Of a DNA stretch of 64,000 bases, positions 35,368 through 44,615 are shown piece by piece. Position 1 is the stretch's first letter. Each line of letters opens with the position of its first letter. A model generated the notes under the pieces. That model searched no databases. It had not been told where the DNA came from and was given only the letters and a program-made list of their open reading frames with translations. This DNA is from Mycolicibacterium goodii. GTDB lineage: Bacteria; Actinomycetota; Actinomycetes; Mycobacteriales; Mycobacteriaceae. Made by a program: the position numbers and the translations under genes. The stretch is taken from assembly GCF_022370755.2 (NCBI RefSeq), contig NZ_CP092364.2:2294001-2358000 (forward strand), written 5' to 3'.

Positions 35368-36267
35368 TCAGTCCTGGACCGCCTTCGCGATCGCCACGCA
35401 GGTGGTGATCCAGTGCGGATCCGGCTCGGGCTGCTCGGTCAGTTCCCACATCGCGTTGTGCATCATGCGCACGATCACCCACGCGCGGGCCCGGTCGGGG
35501 TCGAGACTTGCGGCGTCGACCACTGTGTGGAACCGGCGCCGCACGCCTTCACGCACATATCCCGCCAACTCGTCCCAGCGGTTCCACAGCATCGGGGCCG
35601 GCTCATAGTGTGGATCGCCGTCGAACGGTTTGGGATCGATCGCCAACCACGTGCCGTCGTCGGCCGGACCGGCGAGCACGTTCTCGTAGTGCAGGTCGCC
35701 GTGGATGAGCACCCCCGCACTGGACCGGTCGGCGACGAGTTCGGTGCCGAGGCTGATCGCCTGCTCGACGAGCCGGCGCGGCACCGGCGCACTGCGGGGC
35801 AACGCGGCCAGGTCCTCGGTCCAGCGGGCGACCGACCGGGGCAGCGAGCGTACCTGTGGAAGGGCAGGTACATGCAGGCGGTGGTAGAGCCCGGCGACGA
35901 CCTCGCATGCCTCGATGTCCCACAGCTCGTTGAGGTTTCGATGGCTGAGACGTTCGAGCAACACGCTGCGGTGATGCGGCTCGGCGCGCAGCAGCCGGAC
36001 GGCGCCGTGACCGCCCCACCGCCGCAGCGCGAGATGCTCGTGTTCGGACTCGTCGTCGGGGTACGCGATCTTCAGTACCGCGGCCACACCGTCGCGGGTA
36101 CGGACCGGCACGACGACAGAGCAGGTTCCATGGGTGGCGTCGCCGTCGACCTCGAGATCCCACTCGTGTATCTGCGTGCGGACGCGCCTGGCCAGACCGT
36201 CGACCCAGGTCTGCCACCGCGGCCCACGCGCGGCCATGGCACGCACTCCATCCGGAAGCTCAATCAT
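35368..36267 (-). CDS. Aminoglycoside/hydroxyurea phosphotransferase-like kinase (APH(6) family)
   Basis: From ATG 36267 the protein has 299 residues. It has the APH fold with the catalytic loop LIHGDLHYENVL near residue 200 and the metal-binding WLAIDPKPFDGDP. Both match the APH(6)/hydroxyurea kinase family, whose members phosphorylate streptomycin at the 6 position. The nucleotide-loop Lys lies in AVLKIAYPD near residue 65. The natural substrate is uncertain, and chromosomal members need not give resistance. It converges on the MenC-like gene (2-bp gap) and is divergent from tpx. The longer open frame upstream is antisense to tpx. Confidence 0.85.
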   Translation of the reverse strand: MIELPDGVRAMAARGPRWQTWVDGLARRVRTQIHEWDLEVDGDATHGTCSVVVPVRTRDGVAAVLKIAYPDDESEHEHLALRRWGGHGAVRLLRAEPHHRSVLLERLSHRNLNELWDIEACEVVAGLYHRLHVPALPQVRSLPRSVARWTEDLAALPRSAPVPRRLVEQAISLGTELVADRSSAGVLIHGDLHYENVLAGPADDGTWLAIDPKPFDGDPHYEPAPMLWNRWDELAGYVREGVRRRFHTVVDAASLDPDRARAWVIVRMMHNAMWELTEQPEPDPHWITTCVAIAKAVQD

Positions 36268-36351
36268 CCCTGTCCATACTCCCGGGCCGTCGTCCCTGCT
36301 GTCGCACCCCGGGCTGTTCGAACCGGCCCCCGTTTTGACAGACTGTTGCCC

Positions 36352-36846
36352 ATGGCACAGATAACCTTGCGTGGTAACCCCATCAACACCGTCGGCGAGC
36401 TGCCCGCGGTCGGCGCTCCGGCCCCCAGCTTCTCGCTGACCGGCACTGACCTCGGCACGGTCACCAGTGACCAGTTCAGCGGCAAGCCGGTTCTGCTGAA
36501 CATCTTCCCGTCCGTCGACACGCCGGTCTGCGCCACCAGCGTCCGCACCTTCAACGAGAAGGCCGCAGCCGGCGGTGTGACGGTTCTGTGCGTGTCCAAG
36601 GATCTGCCGTTCGCGCAGAAACGCTTCTGCGGCGCCGAGGGTATCGAGAACGTCACCACCGCGTCGGCTTTCCGTGACAGCTTCGGCGAGGACTACGGCA
36701 TCACGATCGCAGATGGGCCCATGGCGGGCCTGCTGGGTCGTGCCGTCGTCGTCATCGGCGCCGACGGCAACGTGGTCTACAGCGAGTTGGTGCCCGAGAT
36801 CGGACAGGAGCCGGACTACGAAGCAGCGCTGAAAGCGCTCGGCTAG
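36352..36846 (+). CDS. tpx: Thiol peroxidase Tpx
   Basis: The 164-residue atypical 2-Cys peroxiredoxin reduces hydrogen peroxide and organic or lipid hydroperoxides using thioredoxin. The peroxidatic Cys is C60 in SVDTPVCATS and the resolving Cys is C93 in KRFCGAEG. C80 is also present, as in M. tuberculosis Tpx (Rv1932). The N-terminal beta-hairpin TLRGNPINTVGELP is typical. The start codon is 85 bp from the divergent kinase gene. A strong hairpin follows. Confidence 0.96.
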   Translation: MAQITLRGNPINTVGELPAVGAPAPSFSLTGTDLGTVTSDQFSGKPVLLNIFPSVDTPVCATSVRTFNEKAAAGGVTVLCVSKDLPFAQKRFCGAEGIENVTTASAFRDSFGEDYGITIADGPMAGLLGRAVVVIGADGNVVYSELVPEIGQEPDYEAALKALG

Positions 36847-36869
36847 CAACAACGGTCGATACGACCACG

Positions 36870-36906
36870 AACCCCTCACCCCGCATCATGCGTGGGGTGA
36901 GGGGTT
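36870..36906. terminator. Bidirectional terminator between tpx and tenA
   Basis: AACCCCTCACCCC (36870-36882) and GGGGTGAGGGGTT (36894-36906) form a perfect 13-bp stem. An inner GCAT/ATGC pairing extends it with a 2-nt bulge. It lies between two convergent stop codons, with a short T-containing sequence after the stem. Confidence 0.85.
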
Positions 36907-36912
36907 CCCTGC

Positions 36913-37590
36913 TCATACGGGCCACTGTTCGCGGTGGTACGCGGCGTCGAAGAACATCCATTCGTAGCGGGATGTGACCACGAAATGTCGCTGCGCGGCG
37001 GCCTGTTCGGCGTCGCTGAGCGTGGGACCCAGCCGATCGGTGAGTGCGAGCACCTCGGCTACGGTTGCCGCGAACTCCTCGCCGCCGTAGCTGGCGATCC
37101 AGCGCTGGTACCGCGGATCGGTCGATCCCCGCTGTATCAGCTCGGCGCCCACCTGCGCGTAGATCCAGTAGCAGGGCAGTACCGCGGCCAGACCGTCGGC
37201 GAAGCTGCCCGCGTAGGCCGTGGCGAGAAGGTAACTCGTGTAGGCCTGGGTGGTGGGGCTGATCGGCTCGGCCTCAAGGGCCGCGACGTCGAGCCCAAGT
37301 TCCGGCAGAAGTTCACCGTGCAACCCGAGTTCGACGTCGAAGACGTCTGCGGCGTGACGCGCGAACATCGCGGTGTCGGCCAAGGTAGGTGCCTTCGCCG
37401 CGACGATCGACAGCGCGCGGGCGTAGTCGCGCAGGTAGTGGACATCCTGTGCCACGTAGTGCGCGAACGTCTTCTCCTCGAGCGTGCCGTCGGTGAGACC
37501 GGTGAGAAACGGGTGCGCGAGGATATCGGCGTAGACGGATTCGATCTGCTGCCACAACCGGGCCGAGAAGGTGTGCGGGTTCGGGTGCAT
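36913..37590 (-). CDS. tenA: TenA family aminopyrimidine aminohydrolase/thiaminase II-like
   Basis: From ATG 37590 the product has 225 residues. It is an all-helical TenA domain with YVAQDVHYLRDYARALSI, EPISPTTQAYTSYLLATA, the catalytic Cys in AVLPCYWIYAQVG near residue 135, and the C-terminal SRYEWMFFDAAYHREQWP with the active-site Glu. TenA hydrolyses aminopyrimidines to salvage thiamin. No TPP riboswitch motif was seen upstream. The frame upstream of 37590 has atypical composition. Some TenA relatives act elsewhere, so the substrate is not certain. Confidence 0.87.
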   Translation of the reverse strand: MHPNPHTFSARLWQQIESVYADILAHPFLTGLTDGTLEEKTFAHYVAQDVHYLRDYARALSIVAAKAPTLADTAMFARHAADVFDVELGLHGELLPELGLDVAALEAEPISPTTQAYTSYLLATAYAGSFADGLAAVLPCYWIYAQVGAELIQRGSTDPRYQRWIASYGGEEFAATVAEVLALTDRLGPTLSDAEQAAAQRHFVVTSRYEWMFFDAAYHREQWPV

Positions 37591-37965
37591 GTGCACATCC
37601 TGACAGCCGATCGAGTCCGCGTCGGCCCCTGGCTCGCGGTACGGCGCAGCCAGGGCGCGCCGATCACCGCCCCAGCAACCATTTCCCGTGACGGCGGCGT
37701 CCGGTGCGAGCGTGACGGCACCGGTGGCGGTGATGAGACCGTGATGGTCGCCGACCGGTGCATCGTCACTGCGCGATCGTGGCTCCGGCGCGGTCAACAA
37801 GGTCCCTTCATCACCGTTCGGTCACGGTATTGCATCTGATCGACGTTGTGCCCCAGACGGATTGGGCAAACTGCCAGGTGGCGAGGTAGAACTAATCGAC
37901 GCTACTGGAGTCGACCAGCAGTCAGCGTCGTGTTTCACCCCGAGGTCGAGAGAGTTGATGTTCGG
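37591..37965. other. Divergent promoter region between tenA and the RipD-like gene
   Basis: These 375 bp hold no gene I can support. The left half is GC-rich and the right half (about 37800-37965) is AT-richer. No THI-box (TPP riboswitch) conserved blocks such as CTGAGA with the pyrophosphate helix were found on either strand. Confidence 0.45.
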
Positions 37966-38628
37966 ATGAGACGCGCGTATGCCAATGCGGTGAGAGTTGC
38001 GTTGGGCCTCTTGGTGAGTTCGGCCCTGCTCGCGGGGATGCCCGGTATCGCGACTGCCGCCCCGTACGACCGGCCGGCAGGCAATCAGAGATTCGTCGAA
38101 ATCGTCATCGCCAGGGCGCTTTCACAACGCGGCGTGCCCTTCACGTACGGCGGTGGTGACGTCAACGGCCCCACTCGTGGTGTGCCGCGCGAGATCCCGC
38201 CTGCCGCAGCGATTCCCGGCGCTGCTTATCCGGGCCTGGCGCCCGGGGCGCTGGCGCCGGGCCTGAATACACCCCCGGTCACACCGGGCCTCAGCGCGCC
38301 CACCGTCACGCAGGGTCTGCTCGCTCCGGTCGCCGCCCCTGCCTCCGACGTCGTCGGCTTCGACGCCTCCGGGCTCATCGTCTACGCCTTCGCCGGCGCG
38401 GGCGTGAAGATGCCGCGGTCCTCGGGTGAGCAGTACAAGGTGGGTCAGAAGGTTCTGCCGTCGCAGGCACTGCCCGGCGACCTCATCTTCTACGGGCCGG
38501 AAGGCACCCAGAGCGTGGCGCTGTTCGTCGGGAACGGCCAGATGGTCGAGACCACCGACTCCGGAGTTCAGGTCTCCCCGGTTCGCACGGAGAACATGAC
38601 GCCGTACCTGGTGCGCATCATCGCCTGA
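37966..38628 (+). CDS. ripD: RipD-like NlpC/P60 protein with inactive catalytic site
   Basis: The 220-residue protein has a signal peptide (about 1-32, ending TATAA-PY) and an NlpC/P60 domain. The conserved Y61 in FTYGGGDVNGPTRG remains. The catalytic Cys is replaced by Ala (A134 in GFDASGLIVYAF) and the catalytic His by Ser (S183 in QSVALFVGNG). The same losses are known in M. tuberculosis RipD (Rv1566c), which binds peptidoglycan without hydrolysing it. A Pro/Ala/Gly insertion of about 60 residues lies between YGGG and DASGL. It is exported and probably a wall-binding or regulatory protein. Confidence 0.87.
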   Translation: MRRAYANAVRVALGLLVSSALLAGMPGIATAAPYDRPAGNQRFVEIVIARALSQRGVPFTYGGGDVNGPTRGVPREIPPAAAIPGAAYPGLAPGALAPGLNTPPVTPGLSAPTVTQGLLAPVAAPASDVVGFDASGLIVYAFAGAGVKMPRSSGEQYKVGQKVLPSQALPGDLIFYGPEGTQSVALFVGNGQMVETTDSGVQVSPVRTENMTPYLVRIIA

Positions 38629-38712
38629 TCTGCCGCGGCGGCAAAAAGTGTCACCGCCGGTCACTCGCCGTCCGTAGGGTTGACCTGCAGGCGACGAAGG
38701 GGGCGGTTCGAC

Positions 38713-39822
38713 ATGACTCAGCAGCCGGCGATCCAACCACCGCAGCGGAAGACCTTTCCGGGAATCAGCTCCCGCGCGTGGGAGCACCCCGCCGATCGGA
38801 CCGCGCTGACCGCGTTGCGCCGGCTCAAGGGTTTCGACCAGGTCCTCAAGGTGCTGTCCGGGATGCTGCGCGAACGCCAGCACCGCCTGCTGTACCTCGC
38901 CAGTTCGGCGCGGGTGGGCCCGCGGCAGTTCGCCGACCTCGACGAGTTGCTCGACGACTGCGTCCAGGTGCTCGACGCGCCCGCCAGGCCCGAGATGTTC
39001 GTGACCCAATCGCCGGTGGCCAACGCGTACACGATCGGGATGGACGAGCCGTTCATCGTGATCACCTCCGGCATGTACGACCTGATGTCGCACGACGAGA
39101 TGCGTTTCGTCATAGGCCACGAACTCGGCCACGCGCTGAGCGGTCACGCGGTGTACCGCACCATGCTGATGCACCTGATGCGGATCGCCTCGACGTTCGG
39201 GTTCGTCCCGGTCGGCGGCTGGGCGCTGCGCGCGATCGTTGCCGCGTTGATGGAATGGGAACGCAAATCGGAGCTTTCGGGTGACCGGGCCGGGTTGTTG
39301 TGCGGACAGGATCTCGACACCGCGATCCGGGTCGAGTTGAAACTCGCTGCCGGGGCCCGCCTCGACAAACTGGACTCCGAGGCGTTCCTCGCGCAGGCTC
39401 AGGAGTACGAACGTACCGGCGACATGCGTGACGGGCTGCTCAAGCTGCTCAATCTGGAGCTGAAGACACATCCGTTCTCGGTACTGCGAGCGGCGGCGCT
39501 GACACAGTGGGTCGACACCGGCGGGTACGGGACCGTCATGGCGGGGGACTATCCCCGTCGCCAAGACGACGACAAGGCCGCGTGGCGCGATGACATCGGC
39601 GAGGCGGCCCGCCACTACCGGGACGGCTTCGATCAGTCCGACGACCCGTTGATCCGGGGGATCCGCGATGGACTCGGCGGCATCGTCGATGGGGTGGGGC
39701 AGGCTGCGACATCGGCCGCGGACTCGCTGGGCCGCAAGATCTCCGAGTGGCGCCGCAATGTCGGGCGTGGCAGTGCAGGAACAGACGACCCGGGATCAGA
39801 TGCCGGATCAGACGGCCGCTGA
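38713..39822 (+). CDS. M48 family metallopeptidase
   Basis: The 369-residue protein has the zinc motif HELGH (in VIGHELGHALSGHAVY, about residue 137) and the third-ligand region WERKSELSGDRAGLL with Glu. Hydrophobic stretches flank the active site (FGFVPVGGWALRAIVAALM). There is no signal peptide. Substrates are unknown; M48 enzymes act in membrane protein or prenyl-protein processing. ATG 38713 is chosen. The C-terminal 60 residues are polar and probably disordered. Confidence 0.88.
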   Translation: MTQQPAIQPPQRKTFPGISSRAWEHPADRTALTALRRLKGFDQVLKVLSGMLRERQHRLLYLASSARVGPRQFADLDELLDDCVQVLDAPARPEMFVTQSPVANAYTIGMDEPFIVITSGMYDLMSHDEMRFVIGHELGHALSGHAVYRTMLMHLMRIASTFGFVPVGGWALRAIVAALMEWERKSELSGDRAGLLCGQDLDTAIRVELKLAAGARLDKLDSEAFLAQAQEYERTGDMRDGLLKLLNLELKTHPFSVLRAAALTQWVDTGGYGTVMAGDYPRRQDDDKAAWRDDIGEAARHYRDGFDQSDDPLIRGIRDGLGGIVDGVGQAATSAADSLGRKISEWRRNVGRGSAGTDDPGSDAGSDGR

Positions 39823-39901
39823 GAGCTGATCTCGCCGGCCGCCCGTGGCGTGTCGCGGTGCTTGCCGAATTGTCAACGGTAAGCCCTTAGACTGTGCCAT
39901 C

Positions 39902-40684
39902 GTGGGCATACTGTTCGGCTTCGCGCCATGGATCATCTACTGGGTACTCGTCGGCAACGTCCCGTTTCTGACCGCTGTGCTGGTCGCGCTGGCGACGGCC
40001 GTGGCGACGTTCGTCATCAGCAGGATGTCGGGCGCTCCGGGACGAACGCTGGAGGTCGGCGCCCTCGCGACGTTCGTCGTGCTGACGATCCTGACCCTGG
40101 TGCTCAGCCAGGACGCGATGGAGCGGTGGATGCAGCCGCTGAGCAACGCGGGCATCTTCGGTGTCGCGCTGGTCGGCGCGATCGTCGGAAAACCGTTCGT
40201 CAAGGAGTTCGCCGAGGTCGGTCAGCCGCCGGGGGTGGTGGAAAGCGATCTGTTCAAGCGCATCGTCGCGATCCTCACCTGGGTGTGGGTCGGCACGTTC
40301 GCCGGGATGACGATCTCCTCGGCGATACCGCCGATCGTGCAGGGCGACGCCACGATCCTCGACACCAGGACCCCGTTGTCCTTTGTGTGCTACTGGGTGA
40401 TCCCGTTCGTGCTGCTCGGGGCGGCGGCACTGGTGTCGCGCGTGCTGCCCGACCGAATGATGGAAGGCATCGACGACGTCGTCCGCAAGACCACGTTCGT
40501 CGCCTACAGCGAGGCCGCCATCGACGAGCTGTACTACCTGGCGCAGGAGCACGCCAACCGCGAGGTGGGACCGGGACAGGAGGCCTACGACGTCAGGGTC
40601 GGCGGCTCGGGCACACCGCTGGTGGGTGACGAGAGCCGCATGTCGTGGCCGTCGACGTACAAGGTGCGCGAACGCAAGAAGTGA
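39902..40684 (+). CDS. Multi-pass membrane protein of unknown function
   Basis: From GTG 39902 the 260-residue protein has five or six predicted transmembrane helices (about 3-17, 20-41, 52-69, 83-97, 120-145 and 160-180). A soluble C-terminal region of about 70 residues follows (DDVVRKTTFVAYSEAAIDELYYLAQEHANRE). I do not recognise the family. It follows the M48 peptidase gene by 79 bp on the same strand and converges with the CPBP gene. Confidence 0.75.
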   Translation: MGILFGFAPWIIYWVLVGNVPFLTAVLVALATAVATFVISRMSGAPGRTLEVGALATFVVLTILTLVLSQDAMERWMQPLSNAGIFGVALVGAIVGKPFVKEFAEVGQPPGVVESDLFKRIVAILTWVWVGTFAGMTISSAIPPIVQGDATILDTRTPLSFVCYWVIPFVLLGAAALVSRVLPDRMMEGIDDVVRKTTFVAYSEAAIDELYYLAQEHANREVGPGQEAYDVRVGGSGTPLVGDESRMSWPSTYKVRERKK

Positions 40685-40705
40685 CGCGGCGCCGGTCGAG
40701 CGGCG

Positions 40706-41416
40706 TCAGGTCGGACCCATGCCCATCAGCCCGAACGCCAGCACCAGACCGGGCAACAGGTTCGTGACCTGGTGGGCGGCGATGCCGGCGAGCAGCCCGT
40801 CGGTGTACAACCGCGCGACGGCGATCGGGATCGCCACCACGAGGAGCAACGGCGCCCGCACGGGTTCGAAATGCGCCAGCGCGAAGACCACCGTGGAGAC
40901 CACGACCGCGACGACGCGCCCCCATCGTTGTTCGAGTGCGCCCCACAGCAGGCCGCGATAGACGATCTCCTCGCAGACCGGCGCGATGAACACGACCGTC
41001 ACGAACACCGCAGCCGCCAACGGCCACGTGGCACGCACGCCTTCGAACACCTCGCCCACCGCTGAGGTGGTGTCGGATCCGACGATCGACAGGTACAGCG
41101 CCGCGGCGGGCAGTGTGACGAACAGGCCGCCGAAACCGAAGGCGAGGCCGATCCATAGTTCACGCCACGCCCAGCGCAGCCGGAAATCGATGCGGGCACC
41201 GTTGCCCCGTAGCCGGGCGATGAGCCCGGCAAGTGCGGCGGCGAGCATGGTCGGCACCGCAATGGTGACCAGCATCAGCCATACCGGCGGTTGCGACCGG
41301 GCCACCGTGAACGCCAACGCGCCGGAGATCACCAGATAGGCGATCTCTACGAGGAAAAAGGCGCCAAGCCCCCAACGGTGCGGTGGATGCGCGGCACCTG
41401 TTTGCGCTCCGATCAT
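40706..41416 (-). CDS. CPBP family intramembrane metalloprotease
   Basis: The 236-residue protein has several transmembrane helices and the CPBP/Abi motifs: [11 protein letters not shown] (EExxxR), [11 protein letters not shown] (Fxx-x-H), and [10 protein letters not shown] with the third His. Such enzymes cleave within membranes; in eukaryotes they process prenylated proteins, and in bacteria roles include bacteriocin immunity. Its ATG overlaps the upp stop by four bases, making it the last gene of the URC1-URC4-upp operon. Whether it has a role in uracil use is unknown. Confidence 0.85.
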   Translation of the reverse strand: MIGAQTGAAHPPHRWGLGAFFLVEIAYLVISGALAFTVARSQPPVWLMLVTIAVPTMLAAALAGLIARLRGNGARIDFRLRWAWRELWIGLAFGFGGLFVTLPAAALYLSIVGSDTTSAVGEVFEGVRATWPLAAAVFVTVVFIAPVCEEIVYRGLLWGALEQRWGRVVAVVVSTVVFALAHFEPVRAPLLLVVAIPIAVARLYTDGLLAGIAAHQVTNLLPGLVLAFGLMGMGPT

Positions 41417-42042
41417 TTGGTGCCGAAGATGCGGTCGCCGGCATCGCCGAGTCCGGGCACGATGTAGCCGTGCTCGTCGAGGGCGCGGTCGACCGCCGCG
41501 GTGTAGACCGTCACCTCGGGATGCGCGGTCTGTACCGCCGCGACGCCTTCCGGGCACGTCAGCAGACAGACGAACTTGATGGAACGCGGCCGGTGCTCCT
41601 TGACGCGGTCGATCGCGGCGACCGCGGAGTTGCCGGTGGCCAGCATCGGATCGACGACGACGACGTCGCGCTCGGCGACATCGTTGGGAAGCTTGAAGTA
41701 GTACTCAACCGCCACAAGAGTTTTCGGATCTCGGTACAGGCCGATGTGGCCGACGCGGGCGTTCGGCACGACACTCAGCATGCCGTCGAGGATGCCGTTG
41801 CCGGCGCGCAGGATCGAGACGAACACCAGCTTCTTGCCGTCGATGACGGTGCCGGTCGTGGTTTCCAGCGGGGTTTCGATCTGAACCGAGTGCAACGGGA
41901 TGTCGCGCAGCACCTCGTAGGTCATCAGCATCGAGATCTCGTTCAGCAGCTGGCGGAAGCCCTTGCTCGACACATCTTTCTGCCGCATGAGCGTGAGCTT
42001 GTGTTGGACCAGCGGGTGATCGATCAGGTGCAGGGTGCCCAT
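41413..42042 (-). CDS. upp: Uracil phosphoribosyltransferase
   Basis: The 209-residue protein converts uracil and PRPP to UMP. It has [25 protein letters not shown] at the N-terminus, [12 protein letters not shown], the PRPP-binding loop [18 protein letters not shown], and the uracil-binding C-terminus [23 protein letters not shown] 42042 follows AGAGGA. It lies 10 bp after the URC4 gene and overlaps the CPBP gene. In this operon Upp probably supplies UMP for the URC catabolic route as well as for salvage. Confidence 0.95.
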   Translation of the reverse strand: MGTLHLIDHPLVQHKLTLMRQKDVSSKGFRQLLNEISMLMTYEVLRDIPLHSVQIETPLETTTGTVIDGKKLVFVSILRAGNGILDGMLSVVPNARVGHIGLYRDPKTLVAVEYYFKLPNDVAERDVVVVDPMLATGNSAVAAIDRVKEHRPRSIKFVCLLTCPEGVAAVQTAHPEVTVYTAAVDRALDEHGYIVPGLGDAGDRIFGTK

Positions 42043-42052
42043 CGGGTCCTCT

Positions 42053-43255
42053 CTAGAAGACGGTGCCGTCACTGTCGATGGAAAGCGGTGGTCGCCCGCC
42101 ACGCAGGCGTTGTGCCAGAGCGCGACCGGCGGCCCACGTGCCGCCTTCGAGCACACACGCCAACGGCAGGTCCGGTGCGCCGAGCAGATCCCGGGCGAGC
42201 GGGGCGACCTCGTCGAGGAGAGCCACGGTGAGAGCACGCCACTCGACGATGAATTCGTCACCCACCGACCAGGTGTGGTCGACCAGGTCGGGATCACGCA
42301 ACCGCAACACGCCGGTGTCGAGAAACAGGCCGCCGTTACGGTATTCGGGCAACCCGGTCAGTTCGTCGAGCCCGCCGATCCGCACCCCGGCCCATTCGAA
42401 CGGCTCGAGCAGCGAGTAGGTGAGCCACTGGGACAGCTTGTGGAACGGCACCCACCCGCGAGATGGCCCCGGTCCTGGCACCGCCCGATGTGGCCAGCAG
42501 TCACCGAGCGGATGGTCGTCGATGGCGTTCGGCGTCAACCATATTCGGCTGTACGACGCCAACAGCCGGTCGAGGATGTCGTGTGCGGCGACGTGACCGT
42601 CCGGATCGAGGAGCGGCGCCAGCAGCGTGCTGGGTCGGGCGTTGTCGGATTGGCAGGCGAGCGCGGCGGCAAGGCGGTGCAACAGCTGCACCCGGCCGTC
42701 CAGACCCACCAGGGGGTTGTCCGATCCGGCCTGGAACGCGCGGCCCAGCGCCTCGGGGTCGAGGCGTGCCAGGCCGTCGGCGTCCACGCGCAGCGGATCG
42801 CCGGGATCGCTGGAGAACAACCCGCTGCAGAAGGCGTGGAAACTGGCCACCCCCAGGCCTTCGGACCGCGTGAAGCTCTTACCGGTGTCGGCTTCGGTGT
42901 ATCGCCAATCCGGTCCTGCTCCCGCGTCGAGCAGCACACTCACCACGGTCAGGTCGATCAGGGCGTGGCCACGGGGGCCGGCATCGGACAGGCGGGTGTC
43001 GATCTGCTGCTTGCGGTCGATTCCACCGGCCTCGAAATGGCGCCAGCGGCTGTGGTACGGGATGTCCAGATCGGGATAGTTGTGTCGTGTGACCACGGCG
43101 ACCTCCGTCGCGGCACGTTCGAGTGAACCGTCGTCGACGATGAACCACGACGATTCCCCGCCGCGGGCTCGGTCCAGGAGGAAACGTGCACGCTCGCGGA
43201 CGGTCCGGGTGGTACGCAGCGCCGCCACCGCGCTCGGCACGTCGGTCGGGTTCAT
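42053..43255 (-). CDS. URC4/DUF1688 family protein, uracil catabolism
   Basis: The 400-residue protein matches the DUF1688 (URC4/Urg3) family: [28 protein letters not shown] at the N-terminus, [34 protein letters not shown], and [17 protein letters not shown]. In the yeast Lachancea kluyveri URC4 is required for uracil catabolism together with URC1 and a uracil phosphoribosyltransferase; its chemical step is not settled. Here URC1 lies directly upstream (stop and start share one base) and upp directly downstream, which supports the same pathway. The protein is cytoplasmic. Confidence 0.87.
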   Translation of the reverse strand: MNPTDVPSAVAALRTTRTVRERARFLLDRARGGESSWFIVDDGSLERAATEVAVVTRHNYPDLDIPYHSRWRHFEAGGIDRKQQIDTRLSDAGPRGHALIDLTVVSVLLDAGAGPDWRYTEADTGKSFTRSEGLGVASFHAFCSGLFSSDPGDPLRVDADGLARLDPEALGRAFQAGSDNPLVGLDGRVQLLHRLAAALACQSDNARPSTLLAPLLDPDGHVAAHDILDRLLASYSRIWLTPNAIDDHPLGDCWPHRAVPGPGPSRGWVPFHKLSQWLTYSLLEPFEWAGVRIGGLDELTGLPEYRNGGLFLDTGVLRLRDPDLVDHTWSVGDEFIVEWRALTVALLDEVAPLARDLLGAPDLPLACVLEGGTWAAGRALAQRLRGGRPPLSIDSDGTVF

Positions 43256-44535
43256 CAGGCGAGCTCGCGGCCTTTCGCGATCTTCAGTTCGTCAGCGTCG
43301 GGTACCGGTCCGGTGGTGAAGTATCCCGCGGCCGTCTTGGCGTCGATCTCGACACGGGCGTCAGCCGGGATCAACTCGTCGGGGATGTTGACGCGTTCGC
43401 CGACCTCGATCCCGGACCCGACGATGGCGTCGTACTTCATGTTGCTCATCGAGACCAGCCGGTGGATCTTGCGGATCCCCAACCAGTGCAATACGTCCGG
43501 CATGAGCTCCTGGAACCTCATGTCCTGCACGCCCGCGACGCATTCGGTGCGGGCGAAGTACTGGTCGGCGGTGTCACCGCCCGGCTGCCGCTTGCGGGCG
43601 TTGTAGACGAGGAACTTGGTGACCTCACCGAGTGCGCGGCCCTCCTTGCGCGAGTAGGCCACGAGTCCGACCCCGCCGCGCTGTGCGCCGAGGATGCACT
43701 CCTCGATCGCGTGCGTGAGATAGGGCCTGCACGTGCAGATGTCGGAGCCGAACACATCGGAACCGTTGCACTCGTCGTGCACCCGTGCGGTCAGTTCGAT
43801 CGACGGATCGGCCAGGTCTCTGGCGTCACCGAAGATGTAGAGCGTCTGTCCGCCGATCGGCGGGAGGAACACCTCAAGATCGCTGCGGGTCACCAGTTCC
43901 GGGTACATGCCGCCGGTCTCCTCGAACAGCACGCGCCGCAAATCGGTTTCGGTGCAACCGAATCGCGCGGCGACCCCGGGCAGGTGCCAGACGGGTTCTA
44001 TGGCGGCCTTGGTCACCAGCGCCGCGCCGGTGGCGAGCAGAACCCGCCCGTCCGGCTGCAAGCGGCCCTTTGCGATGGCGTCGGCGATCTCGGGCAGGAT
44101 CACGTGGGCCTTGGTGACCGCGATGGTGGGCCGGATGTCGAAGCCGGCCGCCAACTCGGCGGTGAACGCCTCGGCCACCATGGCGCCCCAGGGATCCAGA
44201 CTCACGATCGCGTTCGGATCGCTCCATTGTGGATAGGGTCCGATGACGTCGGTGGGCGCGGTGTTGGTCAGGTCGGCCCGGTGTTCGGGTGACAGTGCCC
44301 CCGATGCGACGGCCAGCGCGCGGTACACGCTGTAGGAACCGCTGTGCGTGCCGATCACGTTGCGGTGCGCGCGGGTGGTCGTCGTCCCGATCACCGGTCC
44401 GCGTTCGGCCGCCGTGGGCGCGCCCCAACGGATGCTGAGCGCGCCCTCGGCGCCGTGATGCGACGTGAGCCGGATGTGGCGTGACGCGGACCTTGTGGTC
44501 GGTGTGGGAGGAGCAGGGTTGGGTTCGGCGACCAT
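43255..44535 (-). CDS. URC1-type GTP cyclohydrolase II-like enzyme, uracil catabolism
   Basis: From ATG 44535, with GGAAGGAG 7 nt upstream, the product has 426 residues. The C-terminal half is a GTP cyclohydrolase II fold with zinc Cys C256, C267 and C269 (in HDECNGSD and SDICTCRPY). YSRKEGRALGE stands where riboflavin RibA has a QEGRGIG-type motif. A long N-terminal extension of about 200 residues is typical of URC1. URC1 opens a pyrimidine ring during uracil degradation to urea and 3-hydroxypropionate. The absence of riboflavin genes nearby and tight linkage to URC4 and upp support URC1 over RibA. Confidence 0.87.
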   Translation of the reverse strand: MVAEPNPAPPTPTTRSASRHIRLTSHHGAEGALSIRWGAPTAAERGPVIGTTTTRAHRNVIGTHSGSYSVYRALAVASGALSPEHRADLTNTAPTDVIGPYPQWSDPNAIVSLDPWGAMVAEAFTAELAAGFDIRPTIAVTKAHVILPEIADAIAKGRLQPDGRVLLATGAALVTKAAIEPVWHLPGVAARFGCTETDLRRVLFEETGGMYPELVTRSDLEVFLPPIGGQTLYIFGDARDLADPSIELTARVHDECNGSDVFGSDICTCRPYLTHAIEECILGAQRGGVGLVAYSRKEGRALGEVTKFLVYNARKRQPGGDTADQYFARTECVAGVQDMRFQELMPDVLHWLGIRKIHRLVSMSNMKYDAIVGSGIEVGERVNIPDELIPADARVEIDAKTAAGYFTTGPVPDADELKIAKGRELA

Positions 44536-44615
44536 GACGGTGCTCCTTCCCGCGTCGTGTGCCGGATGAGGCTTCCAGTGAACCTCGGATCGGCCGGTCG
44601 CGCAGCGGTTGGCGG

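Noticed and set aside
34123..36846. Long plus-strand frame of 907 codons running into tpx
   Set aside because: Only the last 164 codons are the tpx gene. The rest is an out-of-frame or antisense reading of the MenC-like and kinase genes with abnormal Arg/Gly composition.
37591..37810. TPP riboswitch upstream of tenA
   Set aside because: The conserved THI-box blocks could not be found on the minus strand.
43255..44535. Riboflavin-pathway RibA for the GTP cyclohydrolase II-like gene
   Set aside because: The altered EGR motif, the long N-terminal extension and linkage to URC4 and upp fit URC1 better; no riboflavin genes are nearby.
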